The notes beneath the pieces were generated by a model. That model was not told the DNA's origin and did not search any database. It worked only from the letters and a program-made list of their open reading frames with translations. From positions 1,798,001 through 1,862,000 of the forward strand of contig OX337237.1 of the NCBI GenBank assembly GCA_946965045.2: 64,000 bases of DNA. Reading direction: 5' to 3'. The translations under genes were made by a program, and so were the position numbers. Origin of the DNA: Epithemia pelagica (taxonomy: Eukaryota > Bacillariophyta > Bacillariophyceae > Surirellales > Surirellaceae). Positions 39,286 to 49,405 of the stretch are shown here, piece after piece (position 1 is the stretch's first letter; every line of letters starts with the position of its first letter).

Positions 39286-40492
39286 TGCGACTGACAGCGA
39301 CTAAAAACTGGGTGTGGTTAATTGGGATTGGTACTTCAAAGTTTTGTATATAATTCTTCCGCACTTCAATAATCGCCCGGAAACAACATATAGTACTTGT
39401 TAATACGTGCCTTCTGCCCATGGTCATGTTTATTCCAGAAGACACGTTGTTCCATACCACGAACATCAGGGAACAGAGTTGGTAAAGGAGCATTGGCAGA
39501 CTCGCGCACCGTACTGTCTGTATACATCATACGACCCAAATCACCAGGGTTGTCTTGTGTCGTGAAAGTCTATTGCAGCCTTCAAATTCTTAGTTTATGA
39601 GATGCATGAAGTATATTATACCAAAAACTGAATATCAATCTTTCTAAGTTATCTTGTTGTACTATGCCGAAAACATTGACATATGTTTGGAATATGACAG
39701 ATCGTATAACACCAATATTGACAGTCGAGAAATATTCACTCTGGTGAGTGATTCCCTTCAAGACTCGCCATGGATATGGGCGGAGCACTTCATTCTCCGC
39801 TATGCACGCACAACTGCGACTGGAAGAAAACCACAAGGGAGATGACCAGTTTTATTCTTGGGAAACAGAGAATGAGGACTTTCGTACATTGGAAGTGAAT
39901 TCCGAAGTTGGAAGTTTGTGGCCTGCAATTGGTTTGCAGCCTGCGATTGGTGAGGCAAACCAATTGACTTCGAGAAACTGTACTTCTCCGATTATATGAG
40001 CGTGCGGCAAAGTTATGAAGAAACGAAGACAATCCGAATGGCATGCAATACGAAAGCAGACGAAGCGTTTTGCCCCATCGGAGTGACGAAGAGAACAGAG
40101 CCGTTGACGGATAGGTCCGACATGAAAGACTTCATGACCTCATTCTTCGTCGAGTCTGGCATTGCAATCAATCTTCAGGGTCAGGAAGCAAACGAGCACA
40201 CAGTGTTTCAGAGCATGGAATCAATTTGTGACCCGCCATTATTGCAGCAACATGAGCGAATACAACACATTTGTGCAGCAAACAGAGTGGCACGTGATTG
40301 GGATAGAAAAGTACCCTGAAGATGTCCATAGTAGGAAGTCCCATTGATGGTGGTGACATCAATGGTGACATCAAATGGCATGGAATGACAAATGGCATGG
40401 AATGTAATGCGAGATGAAGTCAGTGTTGGTATTGAGGACGACTTACTAACAAGTGAGGTGGCGAAACAATCTGATCCATTGTCAGAGGTAGC
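39286..40492. other. stretch with weak ORFs only
   Basis: A minus-strand segment about 39500-39400 reads LPTLFPDVRGMEQRVFWNKH, which looks coding but is short. The plus frame 39996-40319 (107 codons) has SVRQSYEETKTIRMACNTK and a plausible composition, but no family. A perfect short duplication CAAATGGCATGGAATG lies at about 40373-40402. I cannot call a gene here. Confidence 0.4.
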
Positions 40493-41077
40493 TTGCTGAT
40501 GTATTTCTTGTTGAAGAATGATCCGGAGTTCACATTTATGCTCAGGAAGATCCCTCTGTTTACTGCCAAGAAGTCAGGGCGGCAAGAAATTGACGGCAAC
40601 GAAGACAGAGGGTATGGTCTGTTTACAGCTCGGGACTATGAAGGGAACCAGGTCATTGATGTCTACGCCGGCTTCGATATTACTTCGCAAATGGTCCATC
40701 GGACCGAATATGCTCACCAGTTCGGAAGTGATTGCACCATTCAGCTGGACAACGAGGATTTCTGTTTCATGGGGATACAGTTTTTCAACGACCCCTACTA
40801 CCCCCTCTACGAAAAGGGTGAAACACCGGACGAGTCAGACAAGCTCTACAACATTGTTAGTATGCTCTTGGTGTATTGCAACTATTGCAAGAAATGGCCG
40901 ATTAGAAGAGTAAGGTCAGTTGTGCCTGCTTTTTCTTGGCCTCTTCATCAGTTTACTGTCTCAGTATCCGGAATGGACACTCCCATCTCCTTGGCCCGAG
41001 TGTTGGAGTCGCGGCGAAAGGAGCGGAATGAAGAGTACTTAAGGGCCACATCACTGGGAAAAGATGCAATTATGTAG
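40493..41077 (+). CDS. SET-like domain protein, probably incomplete
   Basis: 194 codons. Residues 40-62 read DRGYGLFTARDYEGNQVIDV, the beginning of a SET domain (G-x-G-L-F-A followed by a strand into Y-G); SET proteins methylate lysines on histones or other proteins. The later SET motifs NHSCxPN and GEEL-x-YDY are not found; an acidic segment (YYPLYEKGETPDESDKLYN) and a divergent tail follow. A GTAAGG at 40910 could be a splice donor, in which case the last 55 residues are intronic. The ORF may be a fragment or a real gene with introns. Confidence 0.35.
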   Translation: MLMYFLLKNDPEFTFMLRKIPLFTAKKSGRQEIDGNEDRGYGLFTARDYEGNQVIDVYAGFDITSQMVHRTEYAHQFGSDCTIQLDNEDFCFMGIQFFNDPYYPLYEKGETPDESDKLYNIVSMLLVYCNYCKKWPIRRVRSVVPAFSWPLHQFTVSVSGMDTPISLARVLESRRKERNEEYLRATSLGKDAIM

Positions 41078-41114
41078 AGTAAAGGGAGGTGAGAAGAAGG
41101 TGGAGTAGATTGTC

Positions 41115-41412
41115 AATTTTATTGGATGTGGTGACTTTTCCATTTTGATGAAGCATGAGAGGGCCTATGTGTCTGTTCTTATCCGGGAAGAGGATGGCAG
41201 CTCTTCTTACCCACTGCCTGACTTGGAGTTCGCTTGATGTAATGTTGACCGAAGGAAGGAGGTGGGTACATTCTATGTGTTCTCCCTTGACCTGACCCCA
41301 GAGTACAATGATGATGGCGTTGTTGTGAGATATAGCATCACCATGTGTGATGATTCTTTCAAGATCAAGGAGCAGGCCCTCAAGCCTTCTGGCACTCCAT
41401 GGTATATTTTGT
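41115..41412 (+). pseudogene. degenerate coding stretch, unrecognised
   Basis: With one TGA the frame reads HERAYVSVLIREEDGSSSYP, then KEVGTFYVFSLDLTPEYNDD and SFKIKEQALKPSGTPWYIL. Its composition is protein-like and unlike the surrounding repeats. In the same frame an isolated stretch at 41736-41966 (MDILPDASNKEDSNSWSVVD) may be related. No family recognised. Confidence 0.3.
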
Positions 41413-42094
41413 AAGGTGGGTTTCAACATCACAGGAACCATTCTTAAAAGGGGTGAGTGGCAAGAATGTTATGACGGGTATGAAATTTCCTGTATAGTCA
41501 GGTGGGACACATATACAGGTAAAACTGTGGGTGGAATGAACTAACATGTTAGGAGTTGGGTGACTGTGCAGTTTCTGAATCACACAAACACATACCCTTC
41601 TTATGAAGGGGCATGAATGGCAATGCCATGATAGGGAATGGTACTGGAGAGTAAGTTGGAGTGACAATAACATACTCTGCCCTCCAGAAAGGTGTTTATG
41701 TTTAGAGAGGTGAAATATGAACAAGTAACATTGAAATGGACATTCTTCCCGATGCGAGCAACAAGGAAGACTCAAACTCTTGGTCCGTTGTTGACCGCGA
41801 GCCATCCAATGGCACCCATGTTGCCAACTTCATGTCCATCACCAACAACGACATTTCCATTGGATCCTTCCATGATGACGATTTGTACTTGTCCTTGCCC
41901 ACTATCACCTCCTGCCACAACTTGATTGGCAACGCTGACGAAATGAGATCTGAGCACGCTGCGTGAATGTCGATCACACATAGCCACAAATGCAAATCAG
42001 TTGAGCTTGAAATGGATGGTTGGCTCTGAATGACACCATTGAAAACAATTCAGCACAAGGTGCTTTTAAAGACATCAGGTATTATGGGAAAATT

Positions 42095-42385
42095 TGCCAT
42101 TCACCAAATGTTTGTTCTACAATGTTGTAAATGTTCCTCCACCAGAAGGGTGGAACTGACTACGATACCCAGCCTGGGACAGGTACTGATGGACCTTGAC
42201 CATGACAGCACTCATGTCGACGTGTTTATGATAGTTCAAACCTATGTGTCCAACAAAAACACACCATGCCAGACTAAAGGCACTCACCAAATGTTTGTTT
42301 TACAATGTCCTAAATGTTCCTCCACCAGAAGGGTGGGACTGACTACGATACCAGGCCACACCATGCCAGACAAAGGCACAGGTGT
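42095..42385. repeat. pair of about 75-bp direct repeats
   Basis: CACCAAATGTTTGTT...CCTCCACCAGAAGGGTGG...CTGACTACGATACC occurs at about 42104-42173 and 42286-42354. A shorter unit CACCATGCCAGAC repeats at about 42262 and 42361. Confidence 0.8.
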
Positions 42386-42494
42386 GATTCTGCAAGGATA
42401 TACAAAGCCTTCGAGGAAGACTCCTCTCTTTTTCTTCAATGCTCATTGAATTGCTGTAGGAGATGGTTCACTTTTGTTGCATTAGATGGCCAAA

Positions 42495-42878
42495 TCACTT
42501 CACCTCCAGTGACTCTTTGCTGTCCACCACTGAGATTTCACAGTTGGTGGAGTTATGGGGAGTGACTCCAGAAGCGAAGACAATCACCACCACCACATGT
42601 TTTTGTTTCTTTTGATCAATCCACTGGTTGGCCATGTGGAGGGGGACCCAATTCCTCATCATGGTAGCCTCATCCCCTGAATTCAGCTTCATTTTTGCCT
42701 CTACCTCCATTTTTGTCATCACTTTGGCGTATCCCTTTGCCAGGGGGGTCCATTGTGCGTTTCTCACTGGAGTCATGGTCATCACTGCGATGACTCTCAA
42801 GTTTGGTTGTCTCTCAAGTTTGGTTTTCTTTGTCTCTAAAAAACCAAAAACCAAAAACCAAAAATTACTTAGTAACAA
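42495..42878 (-). CDS. hypothetical ORF, unrecognised
   Basis: 127 codons, Met/Lys/Val-rich (AKGYAKVMTKMEVEAKMKL, then KQKHVVVVIVFASGV). The N terminus overlaps a simple repeat. No domain recognised; weak support. Confidence 0.2.
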   Translation of the reverse strand: MLLSNFWFLVFGFLETKKTKLERQPNLRVIAVMTMTPVRNAQWTPLAKGYAKVMTKMEVEAKMKLNSGDEATMMRNWVPLHMANQWIDQKKQKHVVVVIVFASGVTPHNSTNCEISVVDSKESLEVK

Positions 42879-42967
42879 TTAGGAGTCTTTAATTGGATAG
42901 TTTTCTTTGTCTCTAAATAACCAAAAACCAAAATTAGTTAGTAACAATTAGGAGTCTTTAATTGGAC
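42815..42967. repeat. about 75-bp tandem duplication
   Basis: GGTTTTCTTTGTCTCTAAA..ACCAAAAACC..TTAGTAACAATTAGGAGTC twice (about 42821-42896 and 42898-42967). Confidence 0.85.
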
Positions 42968-42984
42968 GGGAAACTATACCATCC

Positions 42985-43455
42985 CGTCCTGCAGAAGCAG
43001 TTCCATCATTTCTTTCATTTATCTTCTGTGTCAAAGCAAAGTAGCTCATAGTATCATGCTTTTTTTGCATCCTGTCCTGTAGCAGCAGTTCCATCATTAC
43101 TTTCATTCATCTTCTGTGTCAAAGCAAAGTAGCTCATAGTATCATGCTTTTTTATGTACAGGAGTCTTCAGCATTGTATCCTTCACACTTACTCTCACCT
43201 CCCTTTCACAGAACCTCATAGTATCATGCTTTTTTGATGTGCAGGAGTCTTCAGCATTGTATCCTTCACACTTACTCCCACCTCCCTTTCACAGAACCTC
43301 ATAGTATCATGCTTTTTTGATGTGCAGGAGTCTTCAGCATTGTATCCTTCACACTTACTCCCACCTCCCTTTCACAGAACCTCATAGTATCATGCTTTTT
43401 TGATGTGCAGGAGTCTTCAGCATTGTATCCTTCACACTTACTCCCACCTCCCTCA
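42985..43455. repeat. two abutting tandem-repeat families
   Basis: First, two units of about 85 bp (CAGTTCCATCATT...GTCAAAGCAAAGTAGC) at 42985-43155. Then four units of about 83 bp (GCAGGAGTCTTCAGCATTG...CTCATAGTATCATGC) at about 43155-43455. Both share the terminal CTCATAGTATCATGCTTTTTT. Confidence 0.9.
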
Positions 43456-43599
43456 CTTTCATGGGCTCTGTGGAAGCTGATGGTTGCCTTAAATTCTTAA
43501 ATGTAGTTTTGATTGCGAATCCTTTGAAATAGAATACTATGGTGTTCTTTAGTGTTGTCTGGATTGTTAATCACAAAAAATCCAGTGCTCGGAACACAC

Positions 43600-43935
43600 T
43601 TTTGAGACAGCCCAAACTGACTTTCTGACTATTATTCCACTCCTAGTGGTGTCCTTTTTTTGGAAGCGATATGAAGGAGTGGGAAAATGAAACCAACAGC
43701 GACACCAATCTCACCAAAACAACAATCAAACAGACTTTTGAGACAGCCGAGACCAACTTCCTGATTGTTATTCCACTTCTAGTGGTGTCCTCTTTTATCG
43801 AACCAACACACGGACACACCACCCACACCACGACCAAACAAGCCACACCATCTTCCGACCAAGGCAAACCCACCATGAACACATCTAAGGAGGGTTTTGG
43901 AAGACAGATTTCTTTTTTGCTGCTGATCACATGAA
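43600..43935. repeat. direct repeat with a weak ORF
   Basis: CTTTTGAGACAGCC...TATTCCACT.CTAGTGGTGTCC occurs at about 43601-43652 and 43734-43787. The 87-codon plus-strand frame at 43671 spans the second copy and is Thr-rich; I do not trust it as a gene. Confidence 0.6.
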
Positions 43936-44817
43936 ATCCTCACTTTCAGTCACCAACCATCAATATTGTCTCCTTGTTTTGACTAGTACCGGTGTTTATC
44001 CTCCCCGACCTCAGGGATTACTACAAATAGGCACCAGCAAGTGTGGCAAACAGCTCAGGACCGGTCCCCTTGGACAGTGCCATTGACCAAGTTTTCAGTC
44101 TGATTGTTGATTCACTTCCAAACAAGATTTGGTCAATCTCTTCTTGGCATCTCTCCTCACCGACCTCCTCAAGGATTCCTACTACAAAAAGACACCATCA
44201 AGTGTGGCCAACAGCTTGGGATCCGGTCATTTGGACAGTGCCATTGACCCAGATTTCAGTCTGATTGTTGCTTCAGTTCCAAACAAGATTCGGTTGACAT
44301 CTTCGACCACGGATTCCTACTAGAATAAGACACCACCAAGTGTGGCAACCAGCTCAGGCTTGTCTTTCCAGAATCACTTCCCAATCCAGATTCCTACAAA
44401 AAGACACCACGAACCGTGGCAAACAGTTGAGGATCTGTTCGATTGGTACTGGAACCACCTTCTCCCACGTTTGTGTTTTGGTTTGATTCACACAAAAGGA
44501 CACCACCACGTGTCGCAAACAGTCACGAATCGAGTACTTTGCTACTGCCTACGTTTTGAACAAGAGAATACGTCTGGGACTATACCACGCCAGCTTGAGA
44601 AACGGAAGTATTAAGTTGCACGGTTGGTTACCCTTCTATTCTATCCAAGACGACATAACCTGTCGTCCTTTGCCGGTTTCAGTCGGATTGTAACATGTTT
44701 TGTTTGTTGTGTTAACCGGTTCATACAAAAGGACACCACCAAGCACGGCAAACAGTCAAGAACCTGGTTTGAACATTCATCCTCGTAGTGGTCTGATTAT
44801 ATTGGTCATTTGATGGT
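43936..44817. repeat. array of diverged repeats
   Basis: The word ACACCACCAAGTGTGGCAAA recurs with changes near 44031, 44190, 44331, 44402, 44499 and 44732. Parts of the flanks (CAGTGCCATTGACC..TTTCAGTCTGATTGTTG) also repeat. It is an old, irregular satellite-like region without a supported gene. Confidence 0.65.
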
Positions 44818-44838
44818 TTGGTCGTACTTTTGTCCATC

Positions 44839-45000
44839 ATGTCGTACGACAATGAAGATTACATGCTGAGAGATCTCGTGACATACGAGCTAGTTCTCGA
44901 CTGGTATCGTTCTCAATATGAAGACCGAAGGCAATGGTACGAATTCCGAGCTACACACCGAAGAGCTTATTACGGTCCTCCTCCCTATATGTTCTGGTGA
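44839..45000 (+). CDS. small tyrosine-rich ORF
   Basis: From the ATG at 44839: 53 residues, nearly a quarter of them aromatic (MSYDNEDYMLRDLVTYELVL, then a YYGPPPYMFW end). The composition is unlike random translation and unlike nearby repeats. There is no known family and no sign of splicing. It could be a small gene or chance. Confidence 0.2.
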   Translation: MSYDNEDYMLRDLVTYELVLDWYRSQYEDRRQWYEFRATHRRAYYGPPPYMFW

Positions 45001-45222
45001 TTCCTTTGTCGAGACCCTTTAACATATTGATGTCTGTCTACCTATCATTGAAGACCGCGTCGCTGGAATTGAGTGTGATGGCACATATGATGACACGCGG
45101 CCCTCCATGTTGATGTGAGATTTTTAACACTCAGACCCTTCATGGAATGTTGTTACCACCCTTTGTTACCTCGTATTTCAAACGTCATGCATCTTCGTTC
45201 CGAAACCGATGTACAGGGAATC
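45001..45222. other. flank of Copia-C, nothing recognised
   Basis: No ORF or repeat of note. Confidence 0.5.
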
Positions 45223-46015
45223 GTTGCAGCTGAAGCGTTTTGGTCGGTTAGCCTTGCTTTGGGCTCACTAACCACTTAGAATACTCGTTAACTTAGATGT
45301 AAATACGGTGTGCACGTTGTTAGTTCTCTGTAGGTCAATCTGTCTTGTTGCACGAACAATGCGGAGTTCTCTGTAGGTCAATCTGTCTTGTTGCACGAAC
45401 GATGCGGGCCCTCACCTTTTGTACTAGACTAGATTGACTCCTTAGGACATTGCTTTATGCTTTTCCTATTATCAAAGAAGTGAGATTAATCTAGAGATGA
45501 AATGTCGAGTTGCCTTACTGGGACATTGCCTCCTGATCGTGGACATCCTATCTCGGTGTCCCTGGCAATGTCCCTGGTTATGACTGTCTAAATGCAGTCT
45601 TTAGGTCATGCTTGATTGTTATATAAAGGTCTATGCGGTCTTAGGTTGTAGTCTTGAGGTGACCTAGATGAACTCTTTCAATAATGGACTTAGGCTCTAG
45701 GTGCCATGACCTTTGCCTAAGCAAAGTGAGATGCCTTGTGGATCGTCAGGCGATACTTACACATGAAACTTCCGCGAGTCATTCACGAGCTGGCATAGTG
45801 TCCCCCAGCACACTATTATTATGGTTTATTGTATGCAGATGGTAGCAGAGCAGCGCCAGCTGCATGCTTCCTCGCGTAGGTTCGGAACAGATGCTTGCTT
45901 CTGCGCATAGAGAAAGATCTACACGTGTAGGTTACACGTGTAGGCTAGGCCTAGCTAAATGACAACTAGACTCCTAGCTTGACATAAAGAAAGGTAGACT
46001 TGCTATGTCTTAACT
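45223..46015 (-). repeat. Copia-C 3' LTR (793 bp)
   Basis: It matches the other LTR but has 90 extra bases: a 57-bp insertion after GGCTCACT and a 44-bp tandem copy of TTCTCTGTAGGTCAATCTG..GCGG. In element sense it begins AGTTAAGACATAG, as in Copia-B. Confidence 0.85.
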
Positions 46016-46390
46016 CTTCCCTTTCATAGATTGATTGGGTAGAATCATGACGTGTCTTGAGGGAGTCGTTTGCCAGCCTTGATTTAGCTTCCGGCATTTT
46101 TCAAATAGCTCTCTATTCTGACATTTAGTCAGATAGTCAGCCTTTTGTTCTTCAGTGTTAACCATGCTAACTTTTACTCCCCCAGGGTGATCACCCACGT
46201 GTTCCCAAAAGAAATGGAGATACGTGTTGAAGTGCTTTGTCCTGGGAGTAAGCCTTTGCTTAGTGGCTAAATAGTATGCGCCACTATTGTCTTCAAAGAC
46301 TTCAGCAAAGATGGTCAGTTGCTGAAAGGGAAGCTCTAAATTGTCTAAGAGTTCTTCCACGACTTGCCTAGTAGCAATCACACTTCGCAT
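46010..46390 (-). CDS. Copia-C RNase H C-terminal part
   Basis: VFEDNSGAYYLATKQ (catalytic Asp), RTKHFNTYLHFFWEHV, EQKADYLTKCQ. It closely matches Copia-B 37189-37509 with a slightly longer tail. A frame change separates it from the RT frame at about 46395-46460, where the QAEY segment lies. Confidence 0.75.
   Translation of the reverse strand: MRSVIATRQVVEELLDNLELPFQQLTIFAEVFEDNSGAYYLATKQRLTPRTKHFNTYLHFFWEHVGDHPGGVKVSMVNTEEQKADYLTKCQNRELFEKCRKLNQGWQTTPSRHVMILPNQSMKGKS
46016..46028 (-). promoter_or_regulatory. polypurine tract of Copia-C
   Basis: In element sense GAAAGGGAAG precedes the 3' LTR. Confidence 0.6.
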
Positions 46391-46459
46391 AGCTTGGGAT
46401 AGAGCATGGTACTCAGTTTGGAGAGTACTTAGGGCTACCGAGGATTGCAGCTGAGATTT

Positions 46460-47640
46460 TCATATTAATGGACATCCACAAAGAGTCAAGATGTAGCCAG
46501 TCCTTGACTTTGCACTGTTTGGGTTATCTTGATGTTCTCTACCACGTAGCCCAGCAAAGTCGGCATCTACATAACAATCTAACTTGAAATCTCTAGAAGG
46601 CGTGAAGATCGTTCCCTTGTCGTGAGTTCGGGCCAAATATCGCACAATTGTCTTTACTGCTGATGCATGAGACTTCTTGGGTGCTGCATTGAACCGAGCT
46701 ACTTGGGATACAGCGAAAGCTATATCTGGCCTAGTGTTGGTAGCCAGGTAGAGCAACATTCCCACGACTGAACTATAATGCCATGTTTCATTCATGGGTT
46801 CTCCGTCAGGATCAGTCCCAAGAGCTACTTGCGTGGATGGCGTGCAGTTTGGATTGCAGTCTTCCATACCAGTAGTCTTAATTATCTTCGCGATAAGTCC
46901 CTTTTGTGTCATAGTTATGGATTTGTTTTGGTTTCGTACAAAGTGGATCCCTAGATAGTCCGTGAAATTTCCTTCTTTCTGTAAGGACAGGCCTTTCTTT
47001 TGTAGTCTCTCAATCAGTTTGTCTACTAATTTCATATCAGGGGCACAAACACCACAGTTGACTACCCACAGGAATATAATCATATTATCCTTGTATAGTA
47101 GACATTCATCATGTTTGCTAGCGACGAATCCGTCTTCCTTTAGAGCTTGGAAGAGATGATTGTACCACAATCTAGGTGCTGATGACAATCCGTATAAACT
47201 TTTCAGCAGTCTTAAGCAGGATCCTTCACCTAGTTCTGATTTGAATCCTCTAGGTAGATGAATCCAGACTGGATTTTCAAGCTTCGCTTGTACAAAAGCG
47301 TTGTTGAAGTCTATACAGGCTAGTTCCCAGCCTAAAACGAGACTCAGAGTGAGAACGACTCGTATAGTGCTCCAATGGACTACTGGAGAGTAGTTCTCTT
47401 CTTCAGTGTCTAGCAGATCCCCTCGGACACAATATCTAGCCTTATACTTGGTGATTTCTCCATCAGGAGAGCGCTTCCTCTTAAATACCCAAGTACCAAG
47501 GAGGATCTTCGATGTGGCTTCTTCTTTTGTGACTTCTGTCCATGTCCCTTTGGATTCTAGCTCTCAAATTTCCTTCTGTGCAGCGGCCTTCCATTTGTCC
47601 ACATCTTTGTCTTTCATGGCTTCATCATATGACAAGGTGT
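46460..47640 (-). pseudogene. Copia-C reverse transcriptase, active site lost
   Basis: The frame is open from about 47570 to 46460, with one TGA further upstream (KEI-stop-ELESKG, about 47571). Landmarks: TWVFKRKRSPDGEITKYKAR, ACIDFNNAFVQAKLE (first Asp kept), LLKSLYGLSSAPRLWYN. The catalytic motif reads FLWVVNCGV where Copia-B has FLWVDDCGV, so both active-site Asp are replaced (Val, Asn). RNase H begins with DCYVDADFAGL. The enzyme cannot polymerise. The replacement was checked by complementing 47061-47101. Confidence 0.8.
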
Positions 47641-48243
47641 CATTGTGGTTAATAGATCTTCAGGTACTGCAGAGGGTTGATAGCTAAGTTCGTCATTTAC
47701 ATTGACTAAATTTCCTTCTTCCTCTATTAGACGCTTAGGTCGGTTGATTGCTCGGCCCGAACGCCTAGTCCTTACTACTTCTTGTTTCACGGGTTGAAGT
47801 GTTGCCGTTGGCTCCCTCTGAGGAGGTGGTTTCTTCCTCTGAGGTGTAGAAGCGCGGGAAGGACGAGGAGGCACAGGTGTCAGAGGCGACCGAAGTCGGC
47901 GGACTGACACGGGTGCTGACGGTGAAGGTACGACTTGGGGAGTCCCGATGTGAAGTGGTGCAGGAGATGGAGAGAGAGAAGGTGTGATAGTAGTTCCTGG
48001 CTCAGCGATTGGTGGCGTAGATGGTACGGTCACAGTGTGCTCCCTCTGAGAAAGGGGCGTCAATTCAGGAATTGGGGGTAGAGTTGGTGAAATTGATGTT
48101 GGTTTCTCACGTGGAGCTGAGCGAGGAGTGGTCAGAGGGTAAGATGGAGTTGGTTGGGCCACGGGCATTTGTGTATTAGGATGAAGATTTTCCATTGCCC
48201 TTGATACAGTTGATTGTCGGTTAATAAAATCGCAAGCATCCAT
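47614..48243 (-). CDS. Copia-C integrase-RT linker region
   Basis: 209 codons, Pro/Ser/Thr-rich (PSLSPSPAPLHIGTPQVV) with QREP/QREH words as in Copia-B, then RRSGRAINRPKRLIEEEGN leading to the RT. It is probably a flexible part of Pol rather than a separate protein. Confidence 0.6.
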   Translation of the reverse strand: MDACDFINRQSTVSRAMENLHPNTQMPVAQPTPSYPLTTPRSAPREKPTSISPTLPPIPELTPLSQREHTVTVPSTPPIAEPGTTITPSLSPSPAPLHIGTPQVVPSPSAPVSVRRLRSPLTPVPPRPSRASTPQRKKPPPQREPTATLQPVKQEVVRTRRSGRAINRPKRLIEEEGNLVNVNDELSYQPSAVPEDLLTTMTPCHMMKP

Positions 48244-48291
48244 ATCGTCAGAGGGTGAATAGTCATTATCCTCTTCATCTTCGATATATTG

Positions 48292-49341
48292 CTAGAACGA
48301 ATCACCGAACAATTTGTGCCAGTCATCAGACATGAAATTGGGCAATTCATCTTCGGAAGTGGCTATAGTGGAAAACCAGTCGTCAAAGACCACGTGGAAT
48401 TGGGGCGTGATGTATCCCGTGTTTGGATTTAGGACTAGAGGGGCTGTGCTAGCATGCTTGCTACTCAATCCCATTAAGATACTTCGGGTAGATCGAGGGC
48501 GCCAGCGCGGTAACTTCTTGCCATCGGCTATAGTCTTATGCAGTACGTACACGGGACACCCCCACACGTGTAAGTCGTGGAACTTGCGTTGTTCCCAACG
48601 TGTTTTTGTAAAGATATCGAGAGGGCTTATTCCAGTATCGGTACTAGGCACATGATTGTGTAGAAACGTCGCATGTGATACTGCCATGGGCCATAGTGTA
48701 GTATCAGCCATTTCAGGCCAATGTATAGCCGCATGGAGCATCATAGTACGGGCTATAGACATGATAGTCTGTATAGCACGTTCTGCGACTCCCGCATGAT
48801 GATGTGCCCCTATACCGGCAAACATGTAGAGTTGCGCAAATTCCTGTAGGGATTTAGTGTACGCTTTGGAGGTGAAGGCGGATCCATTATCAGTTAGATA
48901 TTGGATGGGCACAACTCCTGTGTCCCTAAAAAATAGTTCAAATGAGTCTTTTACGCGGAGTGTCTCATGTGTATTTAGATGCGTTTGGAACCCTATCCAG
49001 GTGTAACTGGATGCATGGTCGACGAATATAGCCCCTCCTGTATACATGTCTTCTGATTTACTTTTGCCTTTTGAGTCGAATCCGCGTCCGCGCGTGGAAC
49101 ATACAAAGTGATCAACTGAGATACATTTACCCGGAAAAATGTTGTCAGTTATCGTGATTCCATGTCGATCCACAACTAGAGAGGATCTTGTTCCTGGTGT
49201 GGTTCGTCTCCGTTGCTTGCCATATTGGCATGCTGCACAAAGTGGGAGATCGGTAAGTGTTGAAGCGGCAGAGTGCAAACGACGTGAGGATTGTGTTGTT
49301 GCCAGAATTCCGCTTCTCATCAAAAACTGTACCTTTCTCAT
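48292..49341 (-). CDS. Copia-C integrase
   Basis: 349 codons. Pre-integrase CAACQYGKQRRR near residue 34; acidic triad in SVDHFVCSTRGRGFDSKG (D), YLTDNGSAFTSKAY (D) and HHHAGVAERAIQTIM (E); then HDLHVWGCPVYVL and TPQFHVVFDDW. The first zinc-site residues (RWHQRLGHIG) are a few codons upstream in the same frame. Catalytic residues are intact, unlike the RT. Confidence 0.8.
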   Translation of the reverse strand: MRKVQFLMRSGILATTQSSRRLHSAASTLTDLPLCAACQYGKQRRRTTPGTRSSLVVDRHGITITDNIFPGKCISVDHFVCSTRGRGFDSKGKSKSEDMYTGGAIFVDHASSYTWIGFQTHLNTHETLRVKDSFELFFRDTGVVPIQYLTDNGSAFTSKAYTKSLQEFAQLYMFAGIGAHHHAGVAERAIQTIMSIARTMMLHAAIHWPEMADTTLWPMAVSHATFLHNHVPSTDTGISPLDIFTKTRWEQRKFHDLHVWGCPVYVLHKTIADGKKLPRWRPRSTRSILMGLSSKHASTAPLVLNPNTGYITPQFHVVFDDWFSTIATSEDELPNFMSDDWHKLFGDSF

Positions 49342-49405
49342 TCCGATGTGGCCAAGGCGTTGATGCCATCGGAGCAGCTCTTTCTGTGCGGCGGAGATAT
49401 TGTGG

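Noticed and set aside
38719-39493. Long repetitive minus-strand ORFs (Cys/Pro-rich)
   Set aside because: They translate the 81-bp minisatellite, which is open in several frames because 81 is divisible by three.
45211-45222. GTACA as target duplication of Copia-C
   Set aside because: GTACA is adjacent to the LTR at 55352 but seven bases away from the LTR at 45223, so the match is not positioned correctly; left unresolved.
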